From NCBI GenBank assembly GCA_025504975.1, contig JANUWI010000006.1:1054001-1118000 (forward strand): a DNA stretch of 64,000 nt. Reading direction: 5' to 3'. Origin of the DNA: Plenodomus lindquistii (taxonomy: Eukaryota > Ascomycota > Dothideomycetes > Pleosporales > Leptosphaeriaceae). This document shows positions 1-12,104 of this stretch, piece after piece. Every line of letters begins with the position of its first letter. Position 1 is the stretch's first letter. The position numbers and the translations under genes are program-made. Under the pieces are notes generated by a model. It did no database searches. It saw only the letters and a list, made by a program, of their open reading frames with translations, and was not told the origin of the DNA.

Positions 1-3000
1 TTTGGAAGATACCTTTGCGAAGCGCTTGAAAGAAACGCCACTGCTTCGTGAAACCCCTGCCAGCCTCGTTACCGACAAATTTCGGAATTCAGCCCAGCAG
101 CCAAATCTGTCCAATCACCGCAACGCGCATCGAGGGCCCGCCACGCGTTTATAGGGTACCTAAACGCCTCGGTAGTGCGTAGATCATGTGATTTCCCACG
201 ACGTGCTTTGGGCGTTCTCCTGAGAACTGATCTATGGATCACCTGTATGCATGAGTATAGTCCTTAGTCATTCAAATGTTGTGCCGCGGAGTGTTTGATA
301 TCGGGTAATGATCCCTCTGTTAAATAAATCAGTGGACCGACTTCGGGACATACAACATACGTACGGCCCGAAAGTACATGAATGAACCTAGGCATGCTTG
401 GAACTCAGCCTCTTTGGTGGTGTTCCGCGACAGAGAGACATACACATTGTAGTCGGTGTGAACCATGTACAGTCAGTCTATACGGTGAACACGTATGTAG
501 TGGATGAGCCTGCAGAATGGGGTGATTTCGACTCCTGCTTCGGGCCGGCCGACATGCTGTGCTGCACGAGAGAAACGCGATTAAACGCAACGTACGTTCA
601 TAGATGCTTGCAGTCTTGGTCTTCGAGTACTCAACTCGCGACGTGTCTCGAAGAAGCATGCCTGAACGTCTCTGGGGATTAGGGTGCTTTGTCATGTTGT
701 GTAGGGTTTGAGCGGTCACCTCCGAAAACATCTTGCATCTCCGCTTCATGCTTGCTGTGCCACCTGCAACCGGGAATGGAGCGAGCGCCCTGGCGACTAC
801 GCATTGCGGAATGAAGGCAAATTGGACTATTGGTGTCACCACTGGCGTCGCCCATACGATCACTCTCGCACGATTATGTGTACGTAGTTCTCTGGTACTG
901 TGAGCTCGGGCGCAGGTCCAACTGCAAGGTTCAGCAGCCGCAAGTCTATGCTACTATGCCCAGGCAAAGATTTTTCGACGGAAAGCAGAGGTTGTTGGGT
1001 GCGTGGAACAGTTGCACATCTGTTTGTACCGATCAGACGGCCCGGGAGTCGTTCCGGAGCCACAGATTCGCTGCAGTGACTTGCGGCATAAAGCTTGTCA
1101 AGACCCTGATCAGCCGTGCGCCAGATCGTTGGGTCACGATGAGAACGGCTGCCAGGGGTGTGTACTGTGCAGGCGGGCTTGCAAGCCCGCTCCAGATTCC
1201 CGCCCTTTGCGTCGATGTAGTGTGCCGAACTGATCCTGCCCAACTGCTCTTGGCTGTTGTGTCGAGCTACGAAGTACGTAAGTGGCCTCTGTCAAAGTCC
1301 ATGTCGGCATTTACGAAGTGCTACGTCAAGTATCGGTGAAATGCGGCCATTTGAGTGCAGAGAACAGTTCGTGGCAGCTATCGACGCAAGGCCTGGGCCC
1401 TGCCTCGGGCCTGTTCTTTGCAGCATACGACATCCTCCTGTAAACTAATGTCCCAACATGTGGTGATTGGGCTAAAGCTCACTACCTCGTCAGCGAAGCG
1501 AAGCGGCCGCTCTTCCAACTTAGCGGACCGTAGGTGTTTGAATTTTGCAATTGGGCATAGGCTTCGGACCACCCGTGCTGCTTCAGAGGTATGCAGCTTT
1601 AGTGGCGCGTCGATGGCCACGTGCGATGCAGCGGCGGCCATCATGCAACGTAGATTTCCAGCGACCTACTTCGCATGGTCACATTGTGGCATTGGTGGCC
1701 AACTGCTGACGTAGCGTATGCAGCTCTCAGATTGGGTTGCAAGACACAACCGGCCTGGTCATATCCTCATTGCGATAGCGAAGCGGCTGCATTGGGAAAC
1801 TGAGCCTAGGCTTCCTTTTCCTTCAGAGGAAACCTTGTAGGTGTACTCATGCGCTCGGGTAAGGCTCTGGGTCACGTTTTGTTGGCATAGCAAGAACAAT
1901 TGTGTGCTCCTACACCATACACTAGACAGCGCCAGGGCCATTCAAATCAATTGTCTCTCCTTGTGAGAAGTTAGTAATAGGTGGGGGAGGCTATAGCCTG
2001 TATACCAAGAGAAAATTTCAGCTACACGCCAGGCGGTGCAGGGGGACGCTGAAGCAAACGCCAAGGGCATATTCCTCACGATAACCGCTTGGTCCACCAA
2101 GTGGCAAATCGCCGTGACCCAGAGGCTGCCGGTGCATGAGTACTCTAGAATGAAGACGTCTCAATGTGTAGAGAATGTGCTTGATCATCGTTGGAGGCGA
2201 AGCGGTAACCAGTCAGGAGACTAGAGTATGCAGGGCGGGACAAGCCAGACTTACTAATACATTCTCAAGAATACCAGACAGCTCGGTCCTATTCTTTCCA
2301 TTGATGTTGTCCTTGTAAATTACGCTAGATGTTGCGGTCGACTGGTCGGCGCAGAAGATTTAGTTGATGCAGTAGACACTGTCAGAACTCAAAGGCAGCA
2401 TTTGCAAAACACTTTCTCCTAGTAGTTAGTAGAGTAGTTGATCTTGCAGTGGTCCAATTACAAAGCTTAGGGCTACGCATGCTCAATGCGATCTAGCGGC
2501 CATCTTCAGTGATTGCTTGATTGCAATTGTCAAGAACTTTGTTGCAAGTGAACTTTGTGTTGAGTGTCGGCATAGATGGGCGCTCGAGAACCCCACGCAA
2601 TTTGAGGTCCTGAAGCTAGACCACGACAATCTTGGACCCCGCCGAATTGACGGTGTTGCATGGCTTGCATTGTGCAATCAGTCGCGCGATTTTTCTCCTT
2701 GCCTTTTTGTGAAACATCTCTGGAGCACGGCTGTCAGCATGGAAAGAGCAATTTTGGTGGAGTCTTGATCCAAGAATTCCGTATAACCGAGCCTCAAGAG
2801 AATCACCGCCAACTGTCGGCAAGCGTTGGTCAATTCCAGATGCATGGCAGAGGCCAAAGGGGGCGTGTATCTGAGCTCACCCTAATGCACGTGCGGGAGA
2901 GCGTGTTCCTGCGCTCTTCCTCCTCTGGTAGTAGAGCTTCATCTTGGCCAATCGAACTTTTTCGAAGCCTCTTAGAAGAGCAACATTGGCAAACTCAATG

Positions 3001-4218
3001 TACGTCACATGTGATGTGCCCAGCAACAACACACTGCCCAAGTCGAAGTGTTTCAGTAGCGGGCACCACGAGTACTCGCTTCCATGCGGCAGTGCGACCG
3101 GAATCTGAGCCGTCGAGATATCGGCCCGAATCAATATTAACATGTTGCCAGCTTTGACCTGTGTACATTCCCTGGGTGACGGGCAGTCCAGAGCCCACAG
3201 AAACATGCTGCTCTTTAGACTGAGGTAGTCTACGGCACCTCGCCACAGATGGCGCCTAACCACAGATGTGTACAGATAGCGCGACGATCTCTCTAAGGAT
3301 TTTGTGGGTTTGAGCACGCCCACCCAAGGACAGAGCTGTCGTATCCAGTAGTGCAGTGGCTGATGGTCATTTCGAACGAGGCCATGGCCGGGAGTGCCTG
3401 GCGAGCAACAATTGGGAATATCGGACGCTGACAGTACCGGCAGAGCATGTCGAATGCGATTTTGGCCTCGTATCTTGCGATAACCATGGAGCGGCCGTTC
3501 TGGCCTAGTTTGTTAATGCCGTCCGCTAAGCCGGCTTCCCCGCGGTGGTTGCGGTGGTGCGCTAATCGCTAGGTCGACATGCATCCGCCAGCGTCTGGTG
3601 TGTCGATGGGCGACGCGTTTGAAGCTTGGTTCCATTTCCAAGTGCTTGTCGGCGTGCGAGCACTAAAGGCTTCTCTGTGACATTATAGTGAGGAATTTCC
3701 CGGCCTGCATAACTAACCGTCCACATGATTCTGGCGGAAGGACGTCCTCTCGCACACGACCCCATTCCGACATAGCTTCTTTGGTCAATGTCCTGCGTAG
3801 AGACATGCTTGCACGCATGCCTTCACCACCTTCGAATTCGTCACCGGGTACGCTGCTTGCCCACGCTCGCGTCAGCTTGGGGTTCTTGAGCTGATGATGG
3901 TCTGCAGGGCTGAACTACTGGTATGGCAGCAACAGCCTGCCAGACGCGTTGGACGGAGCACCACAGGACAGCTCGAATGCTCGCAACATGCGCCGTGCCT
4001 CAGAAGCTGTCGTGCAAGCGACTGGGTTCCAGAGGTACGTTGTTATTCCTATTAGGCCTTAGTAGCATCGTGCGTCACGCAGCCGCCCTTGGTTCCACGG
4101 CCCCGTCGTGTCTGCGAGCGAGTACCGAATGACATCGACGATGGAGCGCAGGCATACCGACCAGCAGGCAGAGCGACCATGGACGCATCCCTTTGGAGCA
4201 ACGCAGGACAACTATACC

Positions 4219-4254
4219 ACCGCCAAACCACCGCCAAACCGCCGCCAAACCGCC
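4219..4254. repeat. Short minisatellite, CCGCCAAAC units
   Basis: Three to four imperfect head-to-tail copies of a 10-11 bp unit built on CCGCCAAACC occur here. No gene is apparent across it. It looks like a simple slippage repeat upstream of the Zn2Cys6 gene. Confidence 0.7.
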
Positions 4255-4580
4255 ATTCTCCATTGTACCATTGTCGGCACAAGACTTTGTGAGCCACTCG
4301 AACCTTGATCCGCCCGCAATGCTATGAGAGTCTTGTGCGAAATGTCTCTCTTGGGAAACCGATCAGCACACAGCGATCGATATCCGCTGAGTGCCGTCCT
4401 GGACGCTGACCTCCTGGCAAGGCACTACTATTTGGCTAGGTACTACTCTCTGCTTGCGGCGACGAGGCCGCTGTCCAGTGGGAACGACGTGGTTTAGGTG
4501 CTGCCCAGGTGCGTTGGTTGTATGGCTCGGTGCCACGGCCAGTCACGCGGGTGCAGCATTGCAGTCTAGCACCTACGACC

Positions 4581-4617
4581 GCGCCTGCGCCTGCGCCTGC
4601 GCCTGCGCCTTCGCCTT
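4581..4617. repeat. GCGCCT hexanucleotide repeat
   Basis: About six units of the hexamer GCGCCT/GCGCCTT lie about 480 bp upstream of the first recognisable Zn2Cys6 codons. In one frame it would encode Ala-Pro repeats, so it could belong to an unrecognised 5' exon. It could equally be a plain promoter microsatellite. Confidence 0.65.
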
Positions 4618-4633
4618 GCCCAGCTGCTTGTAG

Positions 4634-6435
4634 GGAAGCGGGGTTCCCAAACACCACCGACGTCGCACCTTGCCGGCCACCACAACACCACAACATCCCG
4701 CCTGGCCATGGCCCACGCCCCCTCTGCCTGGAGCCTGCCATTTTCAATCTTCACCGTCTCTCAGACTAGCTCAAACACAAACACGTGCTGACCACTGCCC
4801 CAGCCAGGATTCCGCCGAATGGGACGGGAGCCAAGGTCCACTCCACCTCGACACCGCGCAGGCTAATCTTGTGATTCGTCCGCAAGCAGCGTCCGCAGCG
4901 GGAAACCACAAGGCCCCGCTGGCTCCCAAGCAGGGTCTGGGGGGCGCCCTTGTAAACGCTAGGGGGCAGCACCAGTCCCCCATTGCGGGCACGTATGCGC
5001 TGCGAACTCCGCGCGGCAAAATCACCTCGATTGCCTGTGAGAGCTGTCGGAAGCGCAAGTCCAAGGTTCGCGACACCACGCGCGCGTCGCTGAGAACTGG
5101 GCTAACCGAGCCCTAGTGTGATGGTGTGAGGCCCAAGTGCAACACATGCCAGTCCAAGAACCTCACATGCGTGTACGATGTCGCCGAAGATGGCAAGACA
5201 ACGACGCAGCTACGTGCCCATGTGCGACGCCTGGCCAAGGACGCCGATGATCTGAAGTCGCTCTTGGTGTCCCTCGTCATGGCACCGAATCGAAACTCGG
5301 CCGCCGTGTGGGCGGCTGAGCTGGAGAAGAACGGCTTCATGCATCATTCGGTAGAAGAGGTGCGAAAAGCACTTGCGGTAAGCCCCAAACCAGTGTGTCG
5401 CCGGAGAGGCCTCTGACAAGAGACTAGGATCCAGCTGGCCCAACACCAGGACTTCCAGAGGGCGACTCCTTTGGCACCCCAACCAGTGAGCACTTCAGTG
5501 GGCCTGCACAGAACATGGGCGCCTCATCGTATGAGGGATCCTCGCGAGAAGAAAGGCAAGTCGGGACTCGACGCAATCCTGGCCATAGTGCTGACAGTTG
5601 TCCAAGTCGTGAACAGAGCCAGCCTTCAATGAATTTTGGCCCTGAGCCCACTGCTGAGGCAGCCGGGCCACTGGCTCCACAGCCCCTGAGCCTCGGAGCT
5701 GCAGCGACAGCGTTGCAAAAATTTGGATACGACTGTGCCTACTACCGGAGGATAAAGCGAGATCTACTGCAAAACGGTTTCGGCGAAACTAACGTCTTTG
5801 GTCGGACTGAAATCGATGTCGACACGTTGCTGTTATGCTTCTTGGACCCTCAGGACGAACAGCCCGTCTCAACATGGTGCTCGCGCACAATCAACAAGCT
5901 CCTTCCAGCATCGCCACTTCCCGTGCGGTTGGCGTCCACCTGGCTCTTGACCAAGTTGATGCGTGTAAGTAACCTGCGTAGGCCTGTGCTCGTCAACGCT
6001 GACAATGATACATTAGTACCTTATATGGCCCACAGTCGAGACGGTGAGAGCAAGCCCTGAGTGGCTCATGCCGCCATCGGGCAGACAGGAAGTCTCTCCG
6101 TTTGATTTGCTCATCGATCTCGTTCCGTGGTATGTCTAGAGAGAGAAACGTCTCGAAGAACTTCAGCACTGACACTCTGCAGGCCCCAGGTGCGTCAGCT
6201 ATTGTATGCCCATCCCCAAGAGTATCCAGTCGCGAATCTGGTTGGCCTTATTGGGATTACGTGGCCCTATGCTGATGATGCATGCCACTACTGGGATATC
6301 GAAGCAGGTCAATCGCGTATGACCCCCCTTTTCGAGAGTACAGTGGCCGATCTGAACAACTGGATCATTGACCCGAAGATTCTCGAAACCATCCCTCAAT
6401 TGGAGGGGCATATTCCTGTTAAGCCTGTGGCGTAA
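4634..6435 (+). CDS. Zn2Cys6 transcription factor with DUF3425-type C-terminus; 5' end unresolved
   Basis: This encodes a fungal binuclear-zinc regulator expected to act in the nucleus. The cluster is split by a 51 bp intron. Exon 1 ends at 5065 with CESCRKRKSK, and exon 2 (5117-5377) resumes with CDGVRPKCNTC, giving the canonical C-x2-C-x6-C-x6-C-x2-C-x6-C. Further exons are 5428-5964, 6017-6129 and 6183-6435; every junction is GT/AG and keeps frame. The C-terminus (WLMPPSGRQ, DLVPWPQVR, NNWIIDPKI) matches the DUF3425 region found in many Pezizomycotina bZIP and Zn2Cys6 proteins. The exon 1 frame is open from 4634 but contains no ATG before 5065. The start must therefore lie in an unseen upstream exon, or the gene has lost it. 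Targets are unknown. Confidence 0.75.
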
Positions 6436-7758
6436 GCGATTGACATGATAGTTTCGGCATGTCCTGCACGTTTGGAGTTATGGTCAAGAGTGTTTGGTGT
6501 TTGTCGTAAGATTTCAAAATCTTTCCAGGGGCGTCGTCCAGTGATTGCATCGATTAGGAACGTTGTAACAATATTGGGGCATGGATCCACGGAGGCTGCT
6601 TGGCTGGGTTCTCATGCTATCATGGCAAGAGACGATTGAGATAGTCGTGTACGATATTTGGTAGACCGGGCTTTGGCAAAGATATACAACGGTCCAATGG
6701 AAAAAATATCGCCCAAGTGCTCCCTCGAAGGAGCTTGTCTTTATCAAGTACCCACCCTACCCCGAGAGCGGTCAGCCTGATCTACATACCAGCGAGATAC
6801 CAGAAGCACACAGAATGAATGGAGTTTCCTTTCTGCTACTTGTGAAGAACACAGGTAGTATCTGAGACTCTGGATAAGGTCCGTAGTATATCGTGTCGAC
6901 TGTGGTGAATAGCGCCTCCGGTCTTGGGAATTTGCTAGAAGCGAGCCCCGGAAATTGGGATAAATGGAGCAGTTGGTGGCTTTTAAGCTGGAACATTCAA
7001 AGTCGCGGGAATAAAAGCCAAAGGACCCGCTTCGCTGTGATGCCAAGACCCACTCGGGTGAACTGCACCACCATTGTGGAGATCGGTGGGCCCTTCCTGA
7101 CTCTTTTATGTGTTGTGCGAAGCAAGTCTGACGGTTATGTCTGCTGTGTATCTCTTCGTACGTCTGCAAGTTGGTCATGAGGTGTGGCTCTACTCAGCTG
7201 AAGCCCCAAGGCTTCCTTGTTATAAGTCGTTAGTAAGCAGAATCGAGAATGAACTTTTCGACGAAAAGGAATGAGGACGCTATGACGTTGCGTGAGAAGT
7301 CATCTTACATTGATCTAGAACTTGATTTCTATATCGAGAGTAATATACTGGTGTGTCTGTGATCTGTTCTCTCGCGCCTCCGATAGCGAGCGAGCACGTC
7401 ACACTGCCTGCTTGAAGAGTCGCACGATCGCTGATTGTTGACGATCTTGTAAGGAAAGTGAACCCGTGGCCAGCAGCTCCAACGACCCTGCGTGAACGAA
7501 GAGAAATTCCTGGAGCAACCATTCCTTTTAGCTACAGTTCAAGGTCCGCGGACCAAGGTGTACCTATGTATCTACTGTACCACGCGTGCCGACTACCCGA
7601 GCGACATTTCCATTCCCTTCTTTCGTGCGAGCAATGCCATCCGATAGGTTTATGCGAGTATCTCCTGGGGTCAAGCTGCAGCCGTAACCAAGATCTTGCA
7701 GGATGGCCATCACCAACAACACACGTTTGGATCAAAGTTGCTAGGATCAGACTTGAAC
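6436..7758. other. Intergenic, nothing recognised
   Basis: This is the 3' flank of the Zn2Cys6 gene up to the MITE target duplication. No protein domain, tRNA or repeat was recognised on either strand. Confidence 0.5.
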
Positions 7759-7767
7759 ACTGTAGCC
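7759..7767. repeat. Left 9 bp target-site duplication of the MITE
   Basis: ACTGTAGCC lies immediately outside the left terminal inverted repeat and is identical to 8095-8103. Confidence 0.85.
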
Positions 7768-8094
7768 GGGAGCTGTTAATCGACCCCCCCAAAGTAAGGC
7801 AACCGACCCCCTCCTCCATCGCAAACAGCCAATCTCTGGCTTTGCCTTCGCAGACTTTCACACACCCACGTTTAGCCACAGCTTTTTTTGAACTTTAAGC
7901 AAAAAAGCCAGGCACTTCCTACTACAAACGCGATTTTTTTCGCGACAAGATCTACAGATCTCGATTTGAATATTAGATCTTTATCAAAAAAGAATATTAA
8001 AAACTTTTGTGTTGGTGGTGTTGGGGAGTTCTGAACTTGGCTGCTTAGGAGGGGGTGATTTACCTTACTGTGAGGGGGTCGATTAACAGCTCCC
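7768..8094. mobile_element. 327 bp non-autonomous DNA transposon (MITE), MULE-like
   Basis: The ends are inverted repeats: the left end starts GGGAGCTGTTAATCGACCCC, and the right end read in reverse is the same, with similarity continuing for roughly 45 bp. The element is flanked by a perfect 9 bp direct repeat, ACTGTAGCC, at 7759-7767 and 8095-8103. A 9 bp duplication is typical of Mutator-like elements. The interior is AT-rich and has no coding capacity, so mobility would need a transposase from elsewhere. No second copy was noticed in this window. Confidence 0.85.
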
Positions 8095-8103
8095 ACTGTA
8101 GCC
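8095..8103. repeat. Right 9 bp target-site duplication of the MITE
   Basis: ACTGTAGCC lies immediately outside the right terminal inverted repeat and is identical to 7759-7767. Confidence 0.85.
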
Positions 8104-9470
8104 TGCCTCCCTTTGTACGGTCGTGACTCGTGCTCGTACAGCATCCAGGGCGACGTTTCAAGACTTGAAGCCTGGAGGCTGCCTGCCTAACGCGCGAGAG
8201 GATGACGAGTGGGGGCACGGGAGTGACTTCCGCTCCTATCAAGAGCAATTCGTACCACTTCCACATAAGCGACGAAGGGCTAACGTTTTTAAAGTGGAGC
8301 AGAATCCGTCTGCGATATACTTCTGGAGCGTGCGCCGGATGGCGTCTTCACTGCACGTCAGCCCTTGATTGTTGTAACCTGTGCATATTGTCTAGATTCG
8401 AATTGCGGTTCGTGGGTCGTCGTCCATAACAAGGCACACATTCTCTGATGAAATTCTGTGCGGAAGCGTACGTCCAATTCTACCCTCCCTTGCAAGGCAC
8501 GTTCAAACAGCAGCGAAACCTCAATTTGGACCATCTCTTCCCAGCTAGGTAAACACTGTATCTGGATATCCACGCTAGCCCCCCTGTCTCAGATCTATTC
8601 TCGCGGCGTACTGTCCGGGTACCAATCCCGGTGCATAAATTCGAACGGACAAAACAGCCGTTATTTGAGATTTCGCATCTTGTGATGCGCGAACCCGTAT
8701 TCTAGGTACCACGACACCTCGTCGGGCTACAGCCCAAGCAGATCTTGTGGTCAGAGCAGTCGCGGGAACAATGGGCCCCCCACGCATTCCGGATCACACT
8801 CCCAGTGTAACCCCAACGGACCTGCCTTTGTGCGAAGACTGAGATTCACCGGCTGCTGACAGCCGCTCTCATCCGCAAAAGCAGCTTTAGCACTTTTTCT
8901 GTATGCAGCAAATCTGCGGCGCAGCTCGGAGAGAAGCTCGGAGAGAACCATCGATTTACGTAATGCCTCCCTGTTCAAAACGAACTCCATGACGGGGTAA
9001 ATAGGCCTGCCATCGATAAATGCGGATGCTTGGCATATGTGCTCCAGATCTCTTCCGTGAGTCAGGTAGGTAATGTACCAAGAGATATGTATGGTCATGG
9101 TGCCAGTGCGACTGCATCATCGTTTGCGCGATCTCATTCTCAGCGCATGACGGCTTTTCGTTATTCAACCCACGCCCAAGGATGATGGACGCAGGGGACG
9201 CAGGGGTGTCAGCGCCTGCAGGAATTCGTCCGCATTCGTATATCCTATCTTCATTTTCTACTGCACTTATGATACCATGATATGTTTCGACAGTCATGAC
9301 CCGTTTCCTTGCGTCGCATTGCTGTCCCACACGAGCAGCCGGAGGATATATGCCTATTTCCAGCGTTGTACAGTACGATTTGTCTGACAGGCGGCTGATG
9401 GCTACAGATTTTTGTAACCCCCAGGATCATTATAGATCTTATGAACTTTACTAACCCATCATGACGTATT
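8104..9470. other. Intergenic; possible decayed minus-strand coding remnant at about 8751-9330
   Basis: Between the MITE and the F-box gene, two overlapping minus-strand frames (8751-9098 and 8956-9330) have protein-like composition, for example FIDGRPIYPVMEFVLNREAL and ELLSELRRRFAAYRKSAKAA. I do not recognise a family, and no convincing start or splice model joins them. This may be a decayed gene or chance. Confidence 0.25.
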
Positions 9471-11550
9471 TCAGAACAAGTCCATAACGCTGAGAGCATG
9501 TCTCCCAACAGTGCTCCCAACAGCATGGCGACAGCTTGCTCTTTGTACATCAAGCGTTTGCGTCTCGCCAACCAAGTCACGAACCCCTGTCAGCCACTCG
9601 CTCCCACTCTCCCCGCTCTTGACAACTCGACCCCTGTCAGGATCTAGCACATAGTCAATCCGACTGGCAATGTCGCCCATGTAACCTCCGATGACATTGC
9701 TGGCGCAGACGTTGCCATCAGGATCAGCAACCTGGATAATCATAGCCTCCTCCTTCCGCGCAGCGAGAATCCGACAATGCGCTGCAACACGAGATCGTAG
9801 TGGCGAAAGGGCATGTTGGTCTGAGCTAGTAGCTGTTGTCGACGAAGAAGCAGTCACTGAGTCTGCTCTTGCACTAGATCGGCGATGTGCAGTAACAAGA
9901 ATTCGGTCAACCTTCGCGTGAAACGGTATGTTCTGGACTTCAATCGAGAAGCCATTCGACCTCGATATTCGTGTTGATGACGCAAGCGATGCTAACTCAT
10001 AGGGTGTCAAGGTTGCTGCAAGGGGTTTGCAGAGATTCTGGATGAGACCTTGGGGATCATGCGGAATTCGTATATTGCGCAGGGAAGGAAACGTGCCGTC
10101 ACGGATACTTGCCGCGAGGAGGGATGTGGCGAGGCAACTTATTGGCTCTGAGGTCTTAAAGGGGAAGCACGGCTGCTCTGACGCGTTTGAGTTGTATGAT
10201 GAGGGCAAGGCCGGTGGAGGTCCTGCTTCGGATCGGAACTCCCAGTGCAAGTATTGCAGCTGAGAAGAACGGAAGTCTGGTACCGCAATTCGAGGTGCCA
10301 GGGTAGGCGTTCGATCCTGGGCAATGGTGAACGATTCCAGGTCCGACAAGCTATTGGAGAAGATGGCGGAAATGGTTGGAAGGCTCTTCAAGGGTATGTT
10401 GACAAGTGAGAGCTTTCTTACACAGCTAGCTCGCGGTGAGTTGAGGAAGCGCAGCATGCCTTTATCATTAATACCACGAAGATTTTCCAATCGAAGCGAT
10501 AGTAACCCGACTGGAAGAGTGTTGAGTGTGAGGTTCGTGAAAGCGGAGGCCGACAACCCTGATAGGGCAAGATGACGCACATGAGGGTTGGATTGTAGCG
10601 TTCCAATAATGGCACGAAAACCGAGATGTGACGATGGCTGATCTTCATCCTGGTGTAACACGAGTGTAGAAAGTGCATCATGGTTTGAGTTCAAGGATAG
10701 GAAGCGCTCGGTCGGATCATATGCTTCGTGGTAGTAAGGCCCACGTGCGGCTTCCTCTTCTTCCCCAGAATCCTCGTTCCTCTCGTCTAAAAGCCATACT
10801 TTCTGTTTGAGGCCGCGTCTTGTCGATAGGGCGTGAGATAACCGGTCAAATGAGTGCGTTAAGGGTACGTGAAATCCAACGAGACGTTCCAGGTTTGGGG
10901 TTGCCATGACAAGCGACGCTACCAAGTTTATGATACCTTCTCTTTCGGCGCCACCTTTCTCGTACAGTGGGTAAATGTCTGCAAAGTGTAGCTCACGAAC
11001 ATACCGGGCTAGGAATGGGTGCCCACGAAGTGTTCTTCGGAGTTCCCTCAGTCGACTCAACCCCAGACTGCTAGAGTCTGACTCATCCCGCCATCCATGT
11101 TGAGTTGGCAAATAGACTGCTCGATATCTGAGAGTACATACGTGATAAGCGACTGTCATTGCAGGGTTTTGCACGTTTCGTGACTTACAGTTGCGCGGTA
11201 GCTGCTCGATCCCAAGCCCGACTGACAAGCGAGAGGCTCGTCATATCTTTCAAGTAGCATGATGGACATGCGTGATCGCGATGCAAGTGCAATTTCTCCA
11301 CCCATGCAAGGATACAGTCGTATATCTCCCTGGGAAGATCCTCAAAAATTCGTGCCGGCAACCGCTTAGCTAGGTGTGATCGACCACGAAAAAACGCAGA
11401 ATGCCGTTTGTGACGATCGTTCTCCCATGGAGTGGGTGTAAGATGCGGAATTTCAAGGCCATACTTCGAAAACTCTCCAAATGCTTTTGACGGCGGCGGT
11501 CCGCGCTTCGATATTGATGTCCTCCGCGCGATAGTGCCTGGAAGTGACAC
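9471..11550 (-). CDS. F-box protein, putative SCF ubiquitin-ligase adaptor
   Basis: Two exons are supported: 11189-11550 and 9471-11127, joined across a 61 bp intron (GTAAGT...CTCAG). The joined frame is 673 codons including the stop. An F-box-like segment, LPREIYDCILAWVEKL followed by LSLVSRAWDRAATAQLY, straddles the junction. Behind it is a long region with leucine-rich spacing (LRLENLRGI, LSLVNIPLK) resembling the degenerate LRR part of fungal F-box proteins. Such proteins usually bind Skp1 and recruit substrates for ubiquitination; the substrate here is unknown. Exon 1 has no ATG ahead of the F-box (the open frame begins at a GTG near 11550). A further 5' exon is therefore likely, and the true start is unresolved. 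Confidence 0.7.
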
Positions 11551-11972
11551 GATCCCATCGGTGATCCATGTACGCGGCTGTGCTTTGCCAGCAGTGTGCG
11601 GGCGTGAAGGTGTGCATCTATGCTGCGATTAGAGTCGACCATTCGCTAAATACCATCATGGTGCGAAGTAACACTTCAAAGAGGGTTACGCAGGTAGGTA
11701 TAGCAAAGCGTTTGTGTGGTTGATCGTACTTACGCATCACCTCGATCTGTTGTAGTGCTTCGTAGCTTCTTAGGCAATAGCATATCTGATTGCTTCCGGT
11801 TTGCTTCGCTGGACCAGACAAGAGGAGACGATACAGCATGAAGCACAAAATCTAAGTTGGTAGCTCTGTCTTCCTGGAAGAATGGATGTGTCCCAAAGGC
11901 TGTCTGTGGCATGCAATGCGAAGCACGAGAACGAAGAATTTCCTGGCTCGCCCTGAGCTTGGCTTTCTAGCG
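11551..11972. other. Upstream flank of the F-box gene
   Basis: This probably contains the promoter and perhaps an unrecognised first exon of the minus-strand F-box gene. Nothing else is recognisable before the fold-back MITE. Confidence 0.4.
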
Positions 11973-11974
11973 TA

Positions 11975-12102
11975 CAGGGTGTAGACACATCGGATTACAT
12001 GCCTGTTAAAGTTCAACGAATCATCTTCTCAGTCTCGCTGGATGCTGAATGTGCTATTCGTCAAACTTTAACAGGCATGTAATCCGATGTGTCTACACCC
12101 TG
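11975..12102. mobile_element. Fold-back MITE with 47 bp terminal inverted repeats and TA duplication
   Basis: The left arm (11975-12021, starting CAGGGTGTAGACACATCGGA) is the near-perfect reverse complement of the right arm (12056-12102). The loop is only 34 bp. TA dinucleotides flank it at 11973-11974 and 12103-12104. The TA target and CAG...CTG ends fit the Tc1/mariner-pogo superfamily. It has no coding capacity. If transcribed, it would form a long hairpin. Confidence 0.85.
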
Positions 12103-12104
12103 TA

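Larger units (their letters stand above)
1..4633. other. Gene-poor stretch, no supported gene
   Basis: I see no reading frame here with a recognisable domain, and the longer open frames overlap on both strands without splice-linked continuity. Base composition is near neutral, so this is not a RIP-mutated block. The word GCGAAGCGG recurs at about 1499, 1782 and 2198. Two small tandem repeats lie near the right end and are listed separately. The stretch may be intergenic or decayed beyond recognition. Confidence 0.5.

Noticed and set aside
398..1714. Several 100-170 codon frames on both strands
   Set aside because: They overlap each other on opposite strands, start with non-ATG codons in part, and contain no recognisable domain or splice-linked continuation.
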